Program-made: the position numbers and the translations under genes | Origin: Triticum aestivum | Lineage: Eukaryota > Streptophyta > Magnoliopsida > Poales > Poaceae | Direction of reading: 5' to 3' | DNA: 64,000 bases | Assembly (NCBI RefSeq): GCF_018294505.1 | Contig: NC_057803.1 | Coordinates: 237,614,397 to 237,678,396 of the forward strand | Notes under the pieces: model-generated | What the model saw: the letters and a program-made list of their open reading frames with translations, nothing else | What the model was told of the DNA's origin: nothing | Database searches by the model: none | Shown here: in pieces, positions 1-10,800 of the stretch | Numbering within the stretch: the stretch's first letter is position 1 | How the letters are laid out: every line of letters starts with the position of its first letter

Positions 1-1282
1 GGCCAAATTCATGGCGGTCGCCCACCATGGCTAGAACATCCTCAAGATGGCTGGAAGCGGCGGAATCATCACCATCCCCTACGAAGGAAGAGACGCGGTG
101 TGCTCCCTCGAGCGCGCCTTCTAAGCTGCACACTCAAAGATCCCGACAGCAACGCAATGCTGTACCCTCCTGAGGCCAACCCCAAGAAGAAGAAGCAGCT
201 CTACACTAGACCCCAAGGGAGCGGCACCTCCAGCGGCACCACTTCAGGATCTACGTCTGTGCCTCGGGCGCCTCCCTCCCTCGCATAGGGCGGCATGCCC
301 GGCGCCCTCCTCGGGCAGGGCTCGGGGGCTCTCTTCTGGTGGTCCTCAAACCTGGCCAGCATCACGAGGGAGGCGCTCGGGCACCACATGGAGGCGTGCT
401 GCATGGCACGTTGCCCTCAGGAGGGCACCAGGCGAAAAGCGCCTGGCGCTTAGGAGTTCATAGACGAGGCATCTTAGGAGCTTCAGGAAGCAAGAGCAAT
501 ACACGGCGACTGCCGCCCAGCTGGCGTTGCTCCCCACCCAGGCGAGGGTGGTGTGCCGCGCATCTGCATCTACATCCCAGGGCTCAACCGGGCCGCATAT
601 CAGAAGCGCTTTCTGGCCTTAGGTGTTGGATGCTGCGAGGGTCCACCTCACAACTACGTTCACCTGCCTTTCGGCATGCCGAGCGTGGCTGCTGCCTTCC
701 AGCGCAACTTGCGGAGCTTCATGGCGGGTTAGGAGGACAGACATCACGCAGTCCTGGCAGAGATGGAGACGGTCCTCCGGAGGCCGCTCGAGCCTCCAGA
801 GTCTCCCAAGGCTCAGGGCCTCGACGGCTCATGAGTGGCGACTTCTTCGCTGCGTGTCTTCAGCTACGCCAACACCCCTTTAGCAACCAAACCAGGTGAC
901 ATCTCTCCAAGTCCATTTAGTTTGGAATGCCCCTTGGGCTACATCATTCCCAAGCTGTGTGGGTCCATCCCTGCGTCATGTATCTGATTGCATCTTTAGT
1001 TCACTTTGCTGGGAGCGCCCTTCGGGCAGCATCATCCACAAGCCGCTCGGGTCCGACCCAGTGGCATGTATCGTTCTTGCGTTTACCTAAGCCAGTTTGC
1101 TTCTCATGAATAATCTATCTATTGTTATCACCTGCTTGATTGTCACCTGCCAAGGGAGCCGTGCGCCAATTGTCTTTCTTCAGGATCCTTTGCATAAGAA
1201 GGCTAGGCACGACGTCTATGCTCAGGCCCGTCCCTGAAGTGTTGATAAATCCAATGGCTGAGCTCTGTCTAGTGGGCCGGCA
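1..1282 (+). mobile_element. L2, left part: internal region of a Tat-like gypsy element
   Basis: GC-rich, decayed sequence to the left of L3. It ends in the 5-bp motif CGGCA (1278-1282), which is nearly repeated as CGGCC at 44899-44903, so this stretch and 44899 onward were once continuous. That makes it the left part of the internal domain of the element whose 3' LTR lies at 48702-49690. Positions about 900-1282 show no coding signal. The 5' LTR, gag and most of pol would lie outside the window to the left. Confidence 0.6.
553..831 (+). pseudogene. Decayed ORF fragment in L2, product unknown
   Basis: This frame stays open for about 93 codons apart from one TAG at 730-732 and ends at a TGA at 832. 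It reads ICIYIPGLNRAAYQ near the start and HNYVHLPFGMPSVAAAFQ in the middle. Low-complexity coding-like sequence upstream (about 60-550), including a lysine run PKKKK near 180-196, could be the same protein in other frames, which would imply several small indels. I do not recognise the family. It is on the same strand as the L2 3' LTR and lies upstream of the antisense gene at 45895-48414, so it may be an extra sense ORF of this element or a pol-tail remnant. No function is claimed. Confidence 0.35.
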
Positions 1283-1650
1283 TGATACGTCTCCAACATA
1301 TCTATAATTTTTGATTGTTCCATGCTATTATATTATCTGTTTTGGATGTTTATGGGCTTTATTATGCACGTTTATACTATTTTTTGGGACTAACCTATTA
1401 ACTCAGAGCCCAGTGCCAGTTTTTGTTTTTTCCTTGTTTTAGAGTACCGCAGAAAAGGAAAATCAAATGAAGTCCAATTGACCTGAAACTTCACGGAACT
1501 TATTTTTGAACCATAAGAAGCCCATGGAGTATCGGAGATGGACCAGGAGAGTCCCGGGCTGGCCACGAGGGTGGGGGGCGTGCCCACCCCCCTGGGCGCG
1601 CACCCCTGCCTCGTGGACAGCCCGGAGATACACCGGCGTACTTCTTCCTC

Positions 1651-1660
1651 CTATATATAC
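1651..1660 (+). promoter_or_regulatory. TATA box of L3 5' LTR
   Basis: CTATATATAC lies in the U3 part of the LTR and is conserved at 43585-43594 in the 3' LTR. It is a plausible core promoter for the element transcript, inferred from sequence only. Confidence 0.55.
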
Positions 1661-2507
1661 CCATATACCTTAAAAACATCAGGGAGCATAATAGATCAGG
1701 AGTACCGCCGCCAGAAGCCTCCGTAGCCACCCAAAACCAATCTAGTCCCGTTCCGGCACCCTGCCGGAGGGGGAATCCCTCTTCGGTGGCCATCTCCATC
1801 ATCCCGGTGCTCTCCATGACGAGGAAGGAGTAGTTCTCCCTCGGGGCTGAGGGTATGTACTAGTAGCTATGTGTTTGATCTCTCTCTCTCATGTTCTTGA
1901 GGTGGTACGATCTTGATGTATCGCGAGCTTTGCAATTATAGTTGGATCTTATGATGTCTCTCCCCCTCTACTCTCTTGTAATGGATTGAGTTTTCCCTTT
2001 GAAGTTATCTTATTGGATTGAGTCTTTAAGGATTTGAGAACACTTGATGTATGTCTTGTTGTGCTTATCTGTGGTGACAATGCGATATCACGTGATCCAC
2101 TTGATGTATGTTTTGGTGATCAACTTGCGGGTTCCGCCCATGAACCTATGCATAGGGGTTGGCACACGTTTTCATCTTGACTCTCTGGTAGAAATTTTGG
2201 GGCACTCTTTGAAGTACTTTGTGTTGGTTGAATAGATGAATCTAAGATTGTGTGATGCATATCGTATAATCATACCCACGGATACTTTAGGTGACATTGC
2301 AATATCTAGGTAACGTTAGGGTTTTGGTTGATTTGTGTCATAAGGTGTTATTCTAGTACAAACTCTATGATAGATTGAATGGAAAGAATAGCCTCATGTT
2401 ATTTTACTACGGACTCATGAATAGACCGATCAGAAAGGATAACTTTGAGGTGGTTTCGTACCCTACAATAATCTCTTCGTTTGTTCTCCGCTATTAGTGA
2501 CTTTGGA

Positions 2508-2703
2508 ACACTGTGCAAGATATCTTCCGATATTCCGATAAATCGGCCGATTTATCGCTTACCGGTGTCTGACCGATAAGATAAATCGGCTGATAAATCA
2601 GCCGATATGGCGATAAATCGGCCGATATGCCGACAAAATGGCCGATTTACCTCTTATCTTGGGTCGACCGATAAGTTCCCGATAAGCGATAACCCCAACA
2701 TTG
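2508..2703. mobile_element. 196-bp palindrome-rich insertion in L3 LTR
   Basis: The 3' LTR of L3 has no such block and serves as the empty site (one copy of CTTCGGA there). Here the block is flanked by CTTTGGA at 2501-2507 and 2704-2710, a 7-bp TSD. The insert is built from repeats of the palindrome ATCGGCCGAT and variants (about 2542-2552, 2578-2588, 2594-2604, 2616-2626). Its ends, ACACTGTGC and CAACATTG, form at most a weak inverted repeat. It has no coding capacity. It could be a MITE of a hAT- or Mutator-like class, but the class is not settled. Confidence 0.65.
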
Positions 2704-3322
2704 CTTTGGAGTGAATCTTTGTTTCTTGTTGAGGGATAGTTTGTAACGCCCCGAGACCGAGGCTCCAGAAGACTTCCAGTTTTTCCGAGTTTCGCCGTGT
2801 GTTTCTTTTTTGCTTGCTCTTTTACTTTTGCATTGCATCATGTCATCATGCCATCATGCCATTAACCTTTGCATCTCAACTCAACTAACAAATTGCATAG
2901 ATGGTTGATCTATTTAAATCGAGGGAAGGGTGACTTCTCTTTATAACATGTCGTCCCAATATTAGGGAGCTATATTAAATATTTATTTAATTTGGAAATC
3001 ACCATAACACACTTGCATATTATACCAATGCCTTTGTTATCTTAATTCTTGGTTTCCAACCTTGACATATATTCTTTCATCATATTCCGGAGCTCCACCA
3101 AAAATCCGAACATTTTTGGACCTTCTCAACCCTCACTTCCTATTCAATTCATTTGAATTTAAATCAAATGAGTTTGAATTTAAATCTTTCAATCATGGTT
3201 TTTTCTATTTTCTTGTAATAAGCACATTTTTGTGAGTCCGGGAAAAATTATCCGCGTGTCCAACTTCTTCCCCAACACCTCCTTCCTTCTTCTTTTCTTC
3301 TTTGTTATTTTTTTCTGTTTTA

Positions 3323-3333
3323 GAAATATAAGA
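3323..3333 (+). promoter_or_regulatory. Possible TATA-like element of L4 LTR
   Basis: GAAATATAAG is followed by a GA run and, about 25 bp later, by a pyrimidine-rich sequence of the kind seen at plant transcription starts. It is conserved in the 3' LTR near 35438-35447. This is a weak call from sequence alone. Confidence 0.3.
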
Positions 3334-4099
3334 AAGAGAGAGAGTGTAGCTCTCCCAGACCCCCCCTGTTCCCCCTCAGCCCACCAAGACCCAGCAGCAG
3401 TAGCTGCCAGTTCGGCCCAGGGCCCGGCAGCCTCCTACCCTAGCGCCATCTAACCCTAGCCCCGATCCCCTCCTCTCGATCCCCTCGTCTCTCCCTTCTT
3501 TCCCCGCTCACGCCGCCAAAGAGGAGCGAGAGCCTCTCGTTCGATCCCGCAGCGCTGCCACCTCACGCTCGATCCCCTCTCAGCCTCACCGCGTGCTCCC
3601 TCTACGGCACCAGGCCGCGACCGCGCCTCCTCACCAAATCCCCGTTGCCCAAGCGCCCGAGGAGAGGAGCTCCTCAAGCACCTGCGCCCGCAGCCGACGT
3701 CCTCCGCGCCCAGCAGGAGCCCCGCGCCGCGTGTTCCCTTCATTTTGGCCGGAGCTCGCCGGAGCCCTAGCATCGGTCGTCACCGAACCTCCTTCCCGCG
3801 TCCCCGCCTCTGGCGACCAAGTCTGCCGACAACCTCGACTTCCAGCAGCCATCTTCGTCCGCAGCTAACCATCTCCCGCTCGTGCCCGAGGATCGAGCGT
3901 CTCCACCTCGTCCACCGCTGTTCCCGTCGGTCCACGTCCCGCAAGCCCGACCTCGCACTGCTGCTTTTCTGCTTTGTCCTCTGCCGCGACCATCTCCTCC
4001 CGGACGCCTTGCTGCTGCTGTTGCTGCAAGACCACCACGGCACCGTCATGGAGTCCCAGGTCCAAAGATGACCACGACCGTGCATCTCTCAATGTACCA

Positions 4100-4400
4100 C
4101 TTTGGAGTTCGAGACCATCAAGTACCCCGACGCTCATCACCATGCACGACTACAACATCAAGGGAACCACTACCCTTGACTCAGGGACGCCAAGTACCTC
4201 TACAGACCGTGTATGACTACGTGATTTCACCAAGTACCCCTCGGATGCGCCAAGTTTGACTACATGGACCACCAAGTTTCTCTACCGATGACTCGAACGA
4301 CTATGAAACGCCAAACGTGTACCTCTGTCGTCGCCACGTACCCCTACTTCCACTAAGAACGTCCTGAGAACGTCCACTTCCCCTACACCGCATCGAACTT
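4100..4400 (+). repeat. Degenerate minisatellite (about 20-bp period) in L4 5' LTR
   Basis: Short units of the form CCAAGTACCYCTAC recur with variations and intervening ACTAC triplets. The 3' LTR copy (36219-36560) shows the period better: unit starts at 36305, 36345, 36365, 36387 and 36426, with spacings near 20 or 40. Confidence 0.5.
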
Positions 4401-4653
4401 GGTCCGTTCCTACAACACACACTTCAAAGGTATAACCCCGAGACGACGCCCGTGAACGAATGTTGCGTGTTGTATGAAATGCTCGTGTTTGCACCGTGTC
4501 CGACGTGTTTCTTGCATGTTACCCGTGGCCATACCGTCGTCTCGTGGGACACCCGGTAACCGGGATCACCCCACCATCTTTTGCACCGGTATCTCCATGA
4601 GCTACCGGAACTGATATGTTACCGTGGCATCATTTTCGGATTTGTTGCCGTGG

Positions 4654-7600
4654 TGTCACAGCCCTAGAATATTGTTTGTAAATAGTTCCATCTTCATCCA
4701 GGCATCATATTTAAATTTCTAAAATTTGAATTGAGGAATTTTCAAAGCCTCAGAAACCTTCTAAAAATGATCAACATTAAAATCTCCTCAAAGAAGTCCA
4801 AGAAAATGTTCCTCTTAGTCTCTGAAAATATTGCAAAGAGGTAAAACTCAAAACAATATTTTTGGTATCTCAGAGTTAATTATTTTGGGCCTTTGAATTA
4901 AATAAATAGCTATTTGCATTGGATATATATTTGATATATAAATAATATATGTCCAATAATTACTGGAACATTTTATGTGGTTTGGTATATTTTAACTCTA
5001 GCCACATAACTATTTTCAGGATTTTATAAAATGGTTTAGTATTTTACTAAACTAAAACAACACAGAACAAAATAGATAAATAAAAACAGAAATGGAAAGA
5101 GAGAGAAGGACTACCTGGCGCTCACCTGGTAGCCCACCTGGCCCAGCAGCACGGCCCAGCCCATCTCCACTTCCCCCCCTGTCGCCTTCCTCCTCGCGCC
5201 AATAGGCACAGGCGCGTGGCCGACGCACGCCGGCGCACGCCCCGGCCACCTCCTGCTTGCCGCTCCACCTCGACACCCCGGACGCCTCCATGCGTGCCAC
5301 GCCACCCCCCTGGAACTCCCTCACTCTCCCGAACTCTCCCCTCCCTCCTCTGCTTCCTCTCTCCCTCACTCGCCGAACGGAGCCGCCGCCACCGACGAGC
5401 TCCCTCGCGGCCACCGCCACCCCCTAGCCTCGCCGATGCGCTCAAAGGCTCCGCCTCGACCCCCTCTTCCTCCCCACCGATCCACGGCCCTCCGGAAGCC
5501 CTGGATGCTGCCAGCTTCGCCGTTCCCCTTCTCGGCCACCGCGGATCGCCGCCATCAAATCCGCCCCCGTCCGGCCTCCCTCAAGCTCGCCGTCCACCTC
5601 TACAGGGTCTACGTGAGCTCTCCGTCCGTTTCCCCCTCTCTGTTTCGTCGTTCGCGCGCCGTAGCTAGGTTATCCATCGCGGCCGAGAGCTTCTCGCCGC
5701 CGGCCATGGCGTGGCCGAGGCCACAGCCACCGCAGCTCGCTCCCGAGCCCACCATCGTGCTCACCGCAACCCCAGGAGGCCGCAGCGCCCTTCCGTTTCC
5801 CCTCTTGTGCACCGTAGCGCCGTTCCCGCCAACGCCCGAGGTCCGGCAGCCGCTGAGCTCGATGCCGGCGAGGATTACGGCCGCCCTAGCTTCTCCCGTT
5901 TGCCCTGTTAGATGCGCGCGAGCCTGGGCATTCCGTAGATGCCTTCCGCCGGCCATTTGGTCGCCGGAGCAAGAAACCCGAAGGCCTCCGCCGCCTCGGC
6001 CTCGCCGGCGACTCAACGCCGGCGGGATTGAGTCGTTTGACCAGGGGTTTGACCTCCCCTGGGTCTATGACAGGTGGGCCCCCGCCGTCAGGTGATTAGT
6101 TTAAGCTAATCACCACCTAATCTAACCCCCTGACACTGACATGTGGGCCCTAGTGCCCTAATCTTTAATTAAACTAAACTAACCCCCCCTGTCTAACCAG
6201 TGTCACTGACGTGTGGCCCCCACACGTCAGGTTTGACCCTGGGCGACCCAGTTGACCTGCTGACCTCAGCCTTACGCCATGCTGACGCAATATTCCTTTT
6301 CTGGAATTTAGTTCATTTTATAAATATTCAGGAAATTCCAGAAAATTGTAAAAACTTCTAAAAATCATAGAAATTCAACCGTAACTCCAAATTAAATAAA
6401 TTATATATGAAAAATTATCAGAAAAATTCAAGGAATCCATCTGTACCATTTTCATGCATGTTAGAACAACTTATAGCTGATGTTTAGCACAAATCAATTA
6501 AATGGCATTTGAATAATCACATATGGAGTTTGAATTTGAATCTTGTATTCAAACCAACTTCATTTAATCTGTTGCTAGTTGCATTAGCTCAAAACACATT
6601 CATATTGCCATGTCATGAGCATGCATCATATTGTGCATTGCATTGATTGTATTTCTTCTTTGTTGCCGGTATCTGTTCCCCCCCGGTAGACGATGTTCCG
6701 ACGTTGTGATCGTTGACACTGATGAAGACTCAATGTTATCTTCAGAAGTGCCAGGCAAGCAAAACCCCCTTGTTCATTCCGATAAAATCCCACTCTCTCG
6801 CTCCTGCTCTCTTTTAATGCATTAGGACAACACCGATTCATCTGTTACTTGCTGCGGTAGCTGAACCCCTTTATCCTCTGCATGACCTGTCATTGCCACA
6901 GTAAATAGATGAAACCCACTAGCATGAGTAGGAGTTGTTTGAGCCCTGTTGTGCCTACTCATTCATGCTTGTTTGTCATGCCTGCTACTGCTTAGAGTTG
7001 AGTCAGGTCTGATTCATCGGGGATGAATCAGAGGCGTGTGAACATGTCCTACTGTGTGTGAGCTAAGTGTGTGAACACGATTTGGTAAAGGTAGCGGTGA
7101 GAGGCCATGTAGGAGTACATGGTGGGTTGTCTCATTGCAGCCGTCCTCAGGAACTGAGTTCTATGTTTGTGATCCATGATTCAGCTACTACCACGCATTG
7201 GGCCCGAAACCAATGGACCCTCTCGGCTTCTTAATCGCCCTTGTCCTCTGTCCAGGAGTTGCAAGTAGTTTCTAGTGTTTGTAGTATGCTGGAGGCCGTG
7301 CGCGGCGCTGACCGTAGGGGTGGGCTGTGATGCGGTAGGCACGTGGACGGGTAAACCGGACACCCGTTTGGTGTCACGGAACCCTGTTCACATCGTTTGG
7401 GGCTGTGAGCAAAACTCCGGCCGGATCTCCTCATGGATGGAACCCGAATAGGCGATAAACCTGGACTAGAGACTTGAGTGTTTAGGCAGGCCGTGGCCGA
7501 CACCCACGTTGGGCTTCCGCTTGAAGGTTGCCGAGTACATGTCGTGTAAACGGCGGTAAGTGGTGAGAGCGTGTGTGAAGAAGTACACCCCTGCAGGGTT

Positions 7601-7838
7601 AACATCATCTATTCGAATAGCCGTGTCCGCGGTAAAGGACTTCTGGGTTGCTTATATCAGTTCATAGACAAGTGAAAGTGGATACTCTAAAATACGCAAG
7701 ATAAGCGTGAGTACTATGGATGGCGTTCTCGTAGGGAGACGGGAGCGGATCCATAGTGGTGTATTGATATGGTGAATATGTGGACTCGTGTGCGCCACCT
7801 CAAAAGAGTTACTCGCAGTCGTAGTTTAGGATAGCCAC
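4654..7838 (+). repeat. L5 5' LTR, left part
   Basis: It corresponds to the first 3185 bp of the 3' LTR at 24949. Order: an AT-rich lead (4654-5100), a block of about 1 kb that is more than 65% GC by impression (5110-6100), a palindromic ACGT element (6206-6230), an AT-rich stretch, then U5-like sequence. It is interrupted by L6 after GCCAC (7834-7838) and resumes at 20004. The GC-rich block contains open frames on both strands, which I read as a composition effect. Confidence 0.92.
6206..6230. promoter_or_regulatory. Perfect palindrome with ACGT cores, L5 5' LTR
   Basis: Arms CTGACGTGTGG and CCACACGTCAG (11 bp each) flank CCC. The arms contain TGACG and ACGTG motifs of the kind bound by plant bZIP factors. 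It is present in all four LTRs of this family in the window (6206, 10410, 18481, 26504). A regulatory role is inference. Confidence 0.55.
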
Positions 7839-10800
7839 TGTCAGGACCCCGACTCGATGCCACATAGGTCTAGCATGTAACACCTCATATCACTTTGCGG
7901 CCTCACGCGCGGTATTCCCACGGGTGTCGCCTTACCTTTGCCCGGGACCGTTTGCGCCTTTTGGCACACGTATATGATAGTGTCGCTAGCACCCATATGA
8001 TAAGGAGCCCAGGCTGACATGGCTAGTCGTAAACCCAAAGTGGCACAGACTTACAGGGACAGGCATCCATGACCCAGCATCGAACGTGTCGGTCATCAGC
8101 AAGTGGGTCCGGGCTGTAGCACTGGGCTAGCAGGACTCCGGTAAACCGGGCTGTAGCGGGCTAACAGGCCTCCGATACTCAATGCGTGACATTTCCCCGA
8201 AGGGACAGACACAGGAACGAAGAAGGACACATGCCGGCCAGCCTAAGTGTTCCGGAGCAGTAGCAAGCTACCATGGCTCAGTGGAAACACTAGGAGACAT
8301 TTCCCGGTAAGAGAGGCTACTAAGGATAAACAACTAGATAGTCAGATCCCACACATACCAAGCATTTCAATCATACACACAATATGCTCGATATGTGCAA
8401 ATACAACAAGGCATCACAACATGACTCTACGACACAAGTAAATATTCAATAGGCTCCGAGGAGCGAGATATTACAAACATGGGTCTTATGACCCAACAAT
8501 CAGAGCATACAAGTCAAAGCACATGCGGAAGCTTAACATGTCTGAGTACAGACATCTATAAATGAAAAAGGCTGAGAAGCCTGACTATCTACCAATCCTG
8601 CCGAGGCACAAGATCGTAGCTGAGGTAACAAGCTAAACGTCGAAGTCCACGCGGAACTACTAGCGAGACCGAAGTCTCTCTGCAAAAACATAAAATAGGC
8701 AAACGTGAGTACAAATGTACCCAGCAAGACTTACATCAGAACTATCTACATATGCATCATTATCAACAAAGGGGATGGTGGAGTTTAACTGCAGCAAGCC
8801 AGCTTTGACGCGGTGGCTATCCTGATCTACTATTGCAAATAACTCTTTTGAGGTGGCGCACACGAGTCCACATATTCACCATATCAATACACCACTATGG
8901 ATCCACTCCCGTCTCCCTACGAGAATGCCATCCATAGCACTCACGCTTATCTTGCGTATTTTAGAGTATCCACTTTCACTTGTCTATGAACTGATATAAG
9001 CAACCCAGAAGTCCTTTTCCGCGGACACGGCTATTCGAATAGATGATGTTAACCCTGCAGGGGTGTACTTCTTCACACACGCTCTCACCACTTACCGCCG
9101 TTTACACGACATGTACTCGGCAACCTTCAAGCGGAAGCCCAACGTGGGTGTCGGCCACGGCCTACCTAAACACTCAAGTCTCTAGTCCAGGTTTATCGCC
9201 TATTCGGGTTCCATCCATGAGGAGATCCGGCCGGAGTTTCGCTCACAGCCCCAAACGATGTGAACAGGGTTCCCGAGACACCAAACGGGCGCCCGGTACA
9301 CCGTGCCACGTGCCTACCGCATCACAGCCCACCCCTACGGTCAGCGCTGCGCACGGCCTCCAGCATACTACAAACACCAGAAACTACTTGCAACTCCTGG
9401 ACAGAGGACAAGGGTGATTAAGAAGCCGAGAGGGTCCATTGGTTTCGGGCCCAATGCATGGTAGTAGCTGAATCATGGATCACAAACACAGAACTCAGTT
9501 CCTGAGGACGGCTGCAATGAGACAACCCACCATGTACTCCTACATGGCCTCTCACCGCTACCTTTACCAAATCGTGTTCACACGCTTAGCTCACACACCG
9601 TAGGACATGTTCACACACCTCTGATTCATCCCGATGAATCAGACCTGACTCAACTCTAAGCAGTAGCAGGCATGACAAACAAGCATGAATGAGTAGGCAC
9701 ATCAGGGCTCAAACAACTCCTACTCATGCTAGTGGGTTTCATCTAATTACTGTGGAATGACAGGTCATGCAGAGGATAAAGGGGTTCAGCTACCGCAGCA
9801 AGTAACAGATGAATCGATGTTGTCCTAATGCAGTAAAAGAGAGCAGGAGCGAGAGAGTGGGATTGTATCGGAATGAACAAGGGGGTTTTGCTTGCCTGGC
9901 ACTTCTGAAGATAACATTGAGTCTTCATCAGTGTCAACGATCACATCATCGGTATCACGTCTATCGAGAGGGGACAAATACCGGCAACACAGAAGGGAAC
10001 ACAATCAATGCAATGCACAATATGATGCATGATCATGACATGGCAAAATGAATGTGTTTTGGGCTAATGCAACTAGCAACAGATTAAATGAAGTTGGTTT
10101 GAATACAAGATTCAAATTCAAACTCCATATGTGATTATTCAAATGCCATTTAATTGATTTGTGCTATACAGCAGCTATAAGTTGTTCTAACATGCATGAA
10201 AATGGTACAGATGGATTCCTTGAATTTTTCTGATAATTTTTCATATATAATTTATTTAATTTGGAGTTACGGTTAATTTTCTATGATTTATTGAAGTTTT
10301 AGCTATTTTCTGAAATTCCTGAAATAATAATAAATCCAGAAATGATTTATGGCGTCAGCACCACGTCACGGTGACGTCAGCAGGGTCAACTGGGCGCCCC
10401 AGGTCAAACCTGACGTGTGGGGGCCACACGTCAGTGACACAGGAGCTAATCCCGGTCAAACCCAGCGCTGACTGGGGTTTGACCAGGGGTGGGGCCTACT
10501 GTCAGTGGCTGTAGGTGGTTTAGTTAGCTGGATTAGCTCCTAATGACAGAGCCACGTCAGCTAGTGACGCCGGCGACCACGGCGACGGCGAGACCTCGCC
10601 GGAGTTGCTCGGGGCGGCGCTACAGGGCACCGTTTTGCTCGGGGTTTGCGGCTACAGCGAGCTGGAAGACTCGCGCATCCAGTGGTGGTGGCGGCAGCAG
10701 CTGCGGTGGTCGGAATCGACGGCGGCGACCAAATCGGCGGCGGCCGGAGCTCGGGCATCGCCTAAGACGATGCTATGGTGCAGCTACGGACGAACCGATG

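Larger units (their letters stand above)
1283..2736 (+). repeat. L3 5' LTR, left part
   Basis: The first 1.45 kb of the L3 5' LTR aligns with 43221 onward. It carries the 196-bp insertion at 2508-2703 that the 3' LTR lacks. A TATA box (CTATATATAC, about 1651-1660) follows a GC-rich stretch, and the same box is in the 3' LTR. The LTR is interrupted by L4 after the TSD TAGTT (2737-2741) and resumes at 39039. Confidence 0.9.
2742..4653 (+). repeat. L4 5' LTR, left part
   Basis: It aligns with the 3' LTR from 34857. An AT-rich start (2760-3300) is followed by a pyrimidine- and GC-rich block (3340-4050) and then a degenerate short-period repeat (about 4100-4400). By eye the first 125 bp differ from the 3' LTR at four sites. 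Relative to the 3' LTR it lacks 29 bp near 4573. It stops at CGTGG (4649-4653), the L5 target site, and resumes at 29115. Confidence 0.9.

Noticed and set aside
3456..4259. Overlapping GC-rich frames on both strands of the L4 5' LTR
   Set aside because: Frames on both strands at once, low complexity, and no agreement with the 3' LTR copy in start, stop or length.
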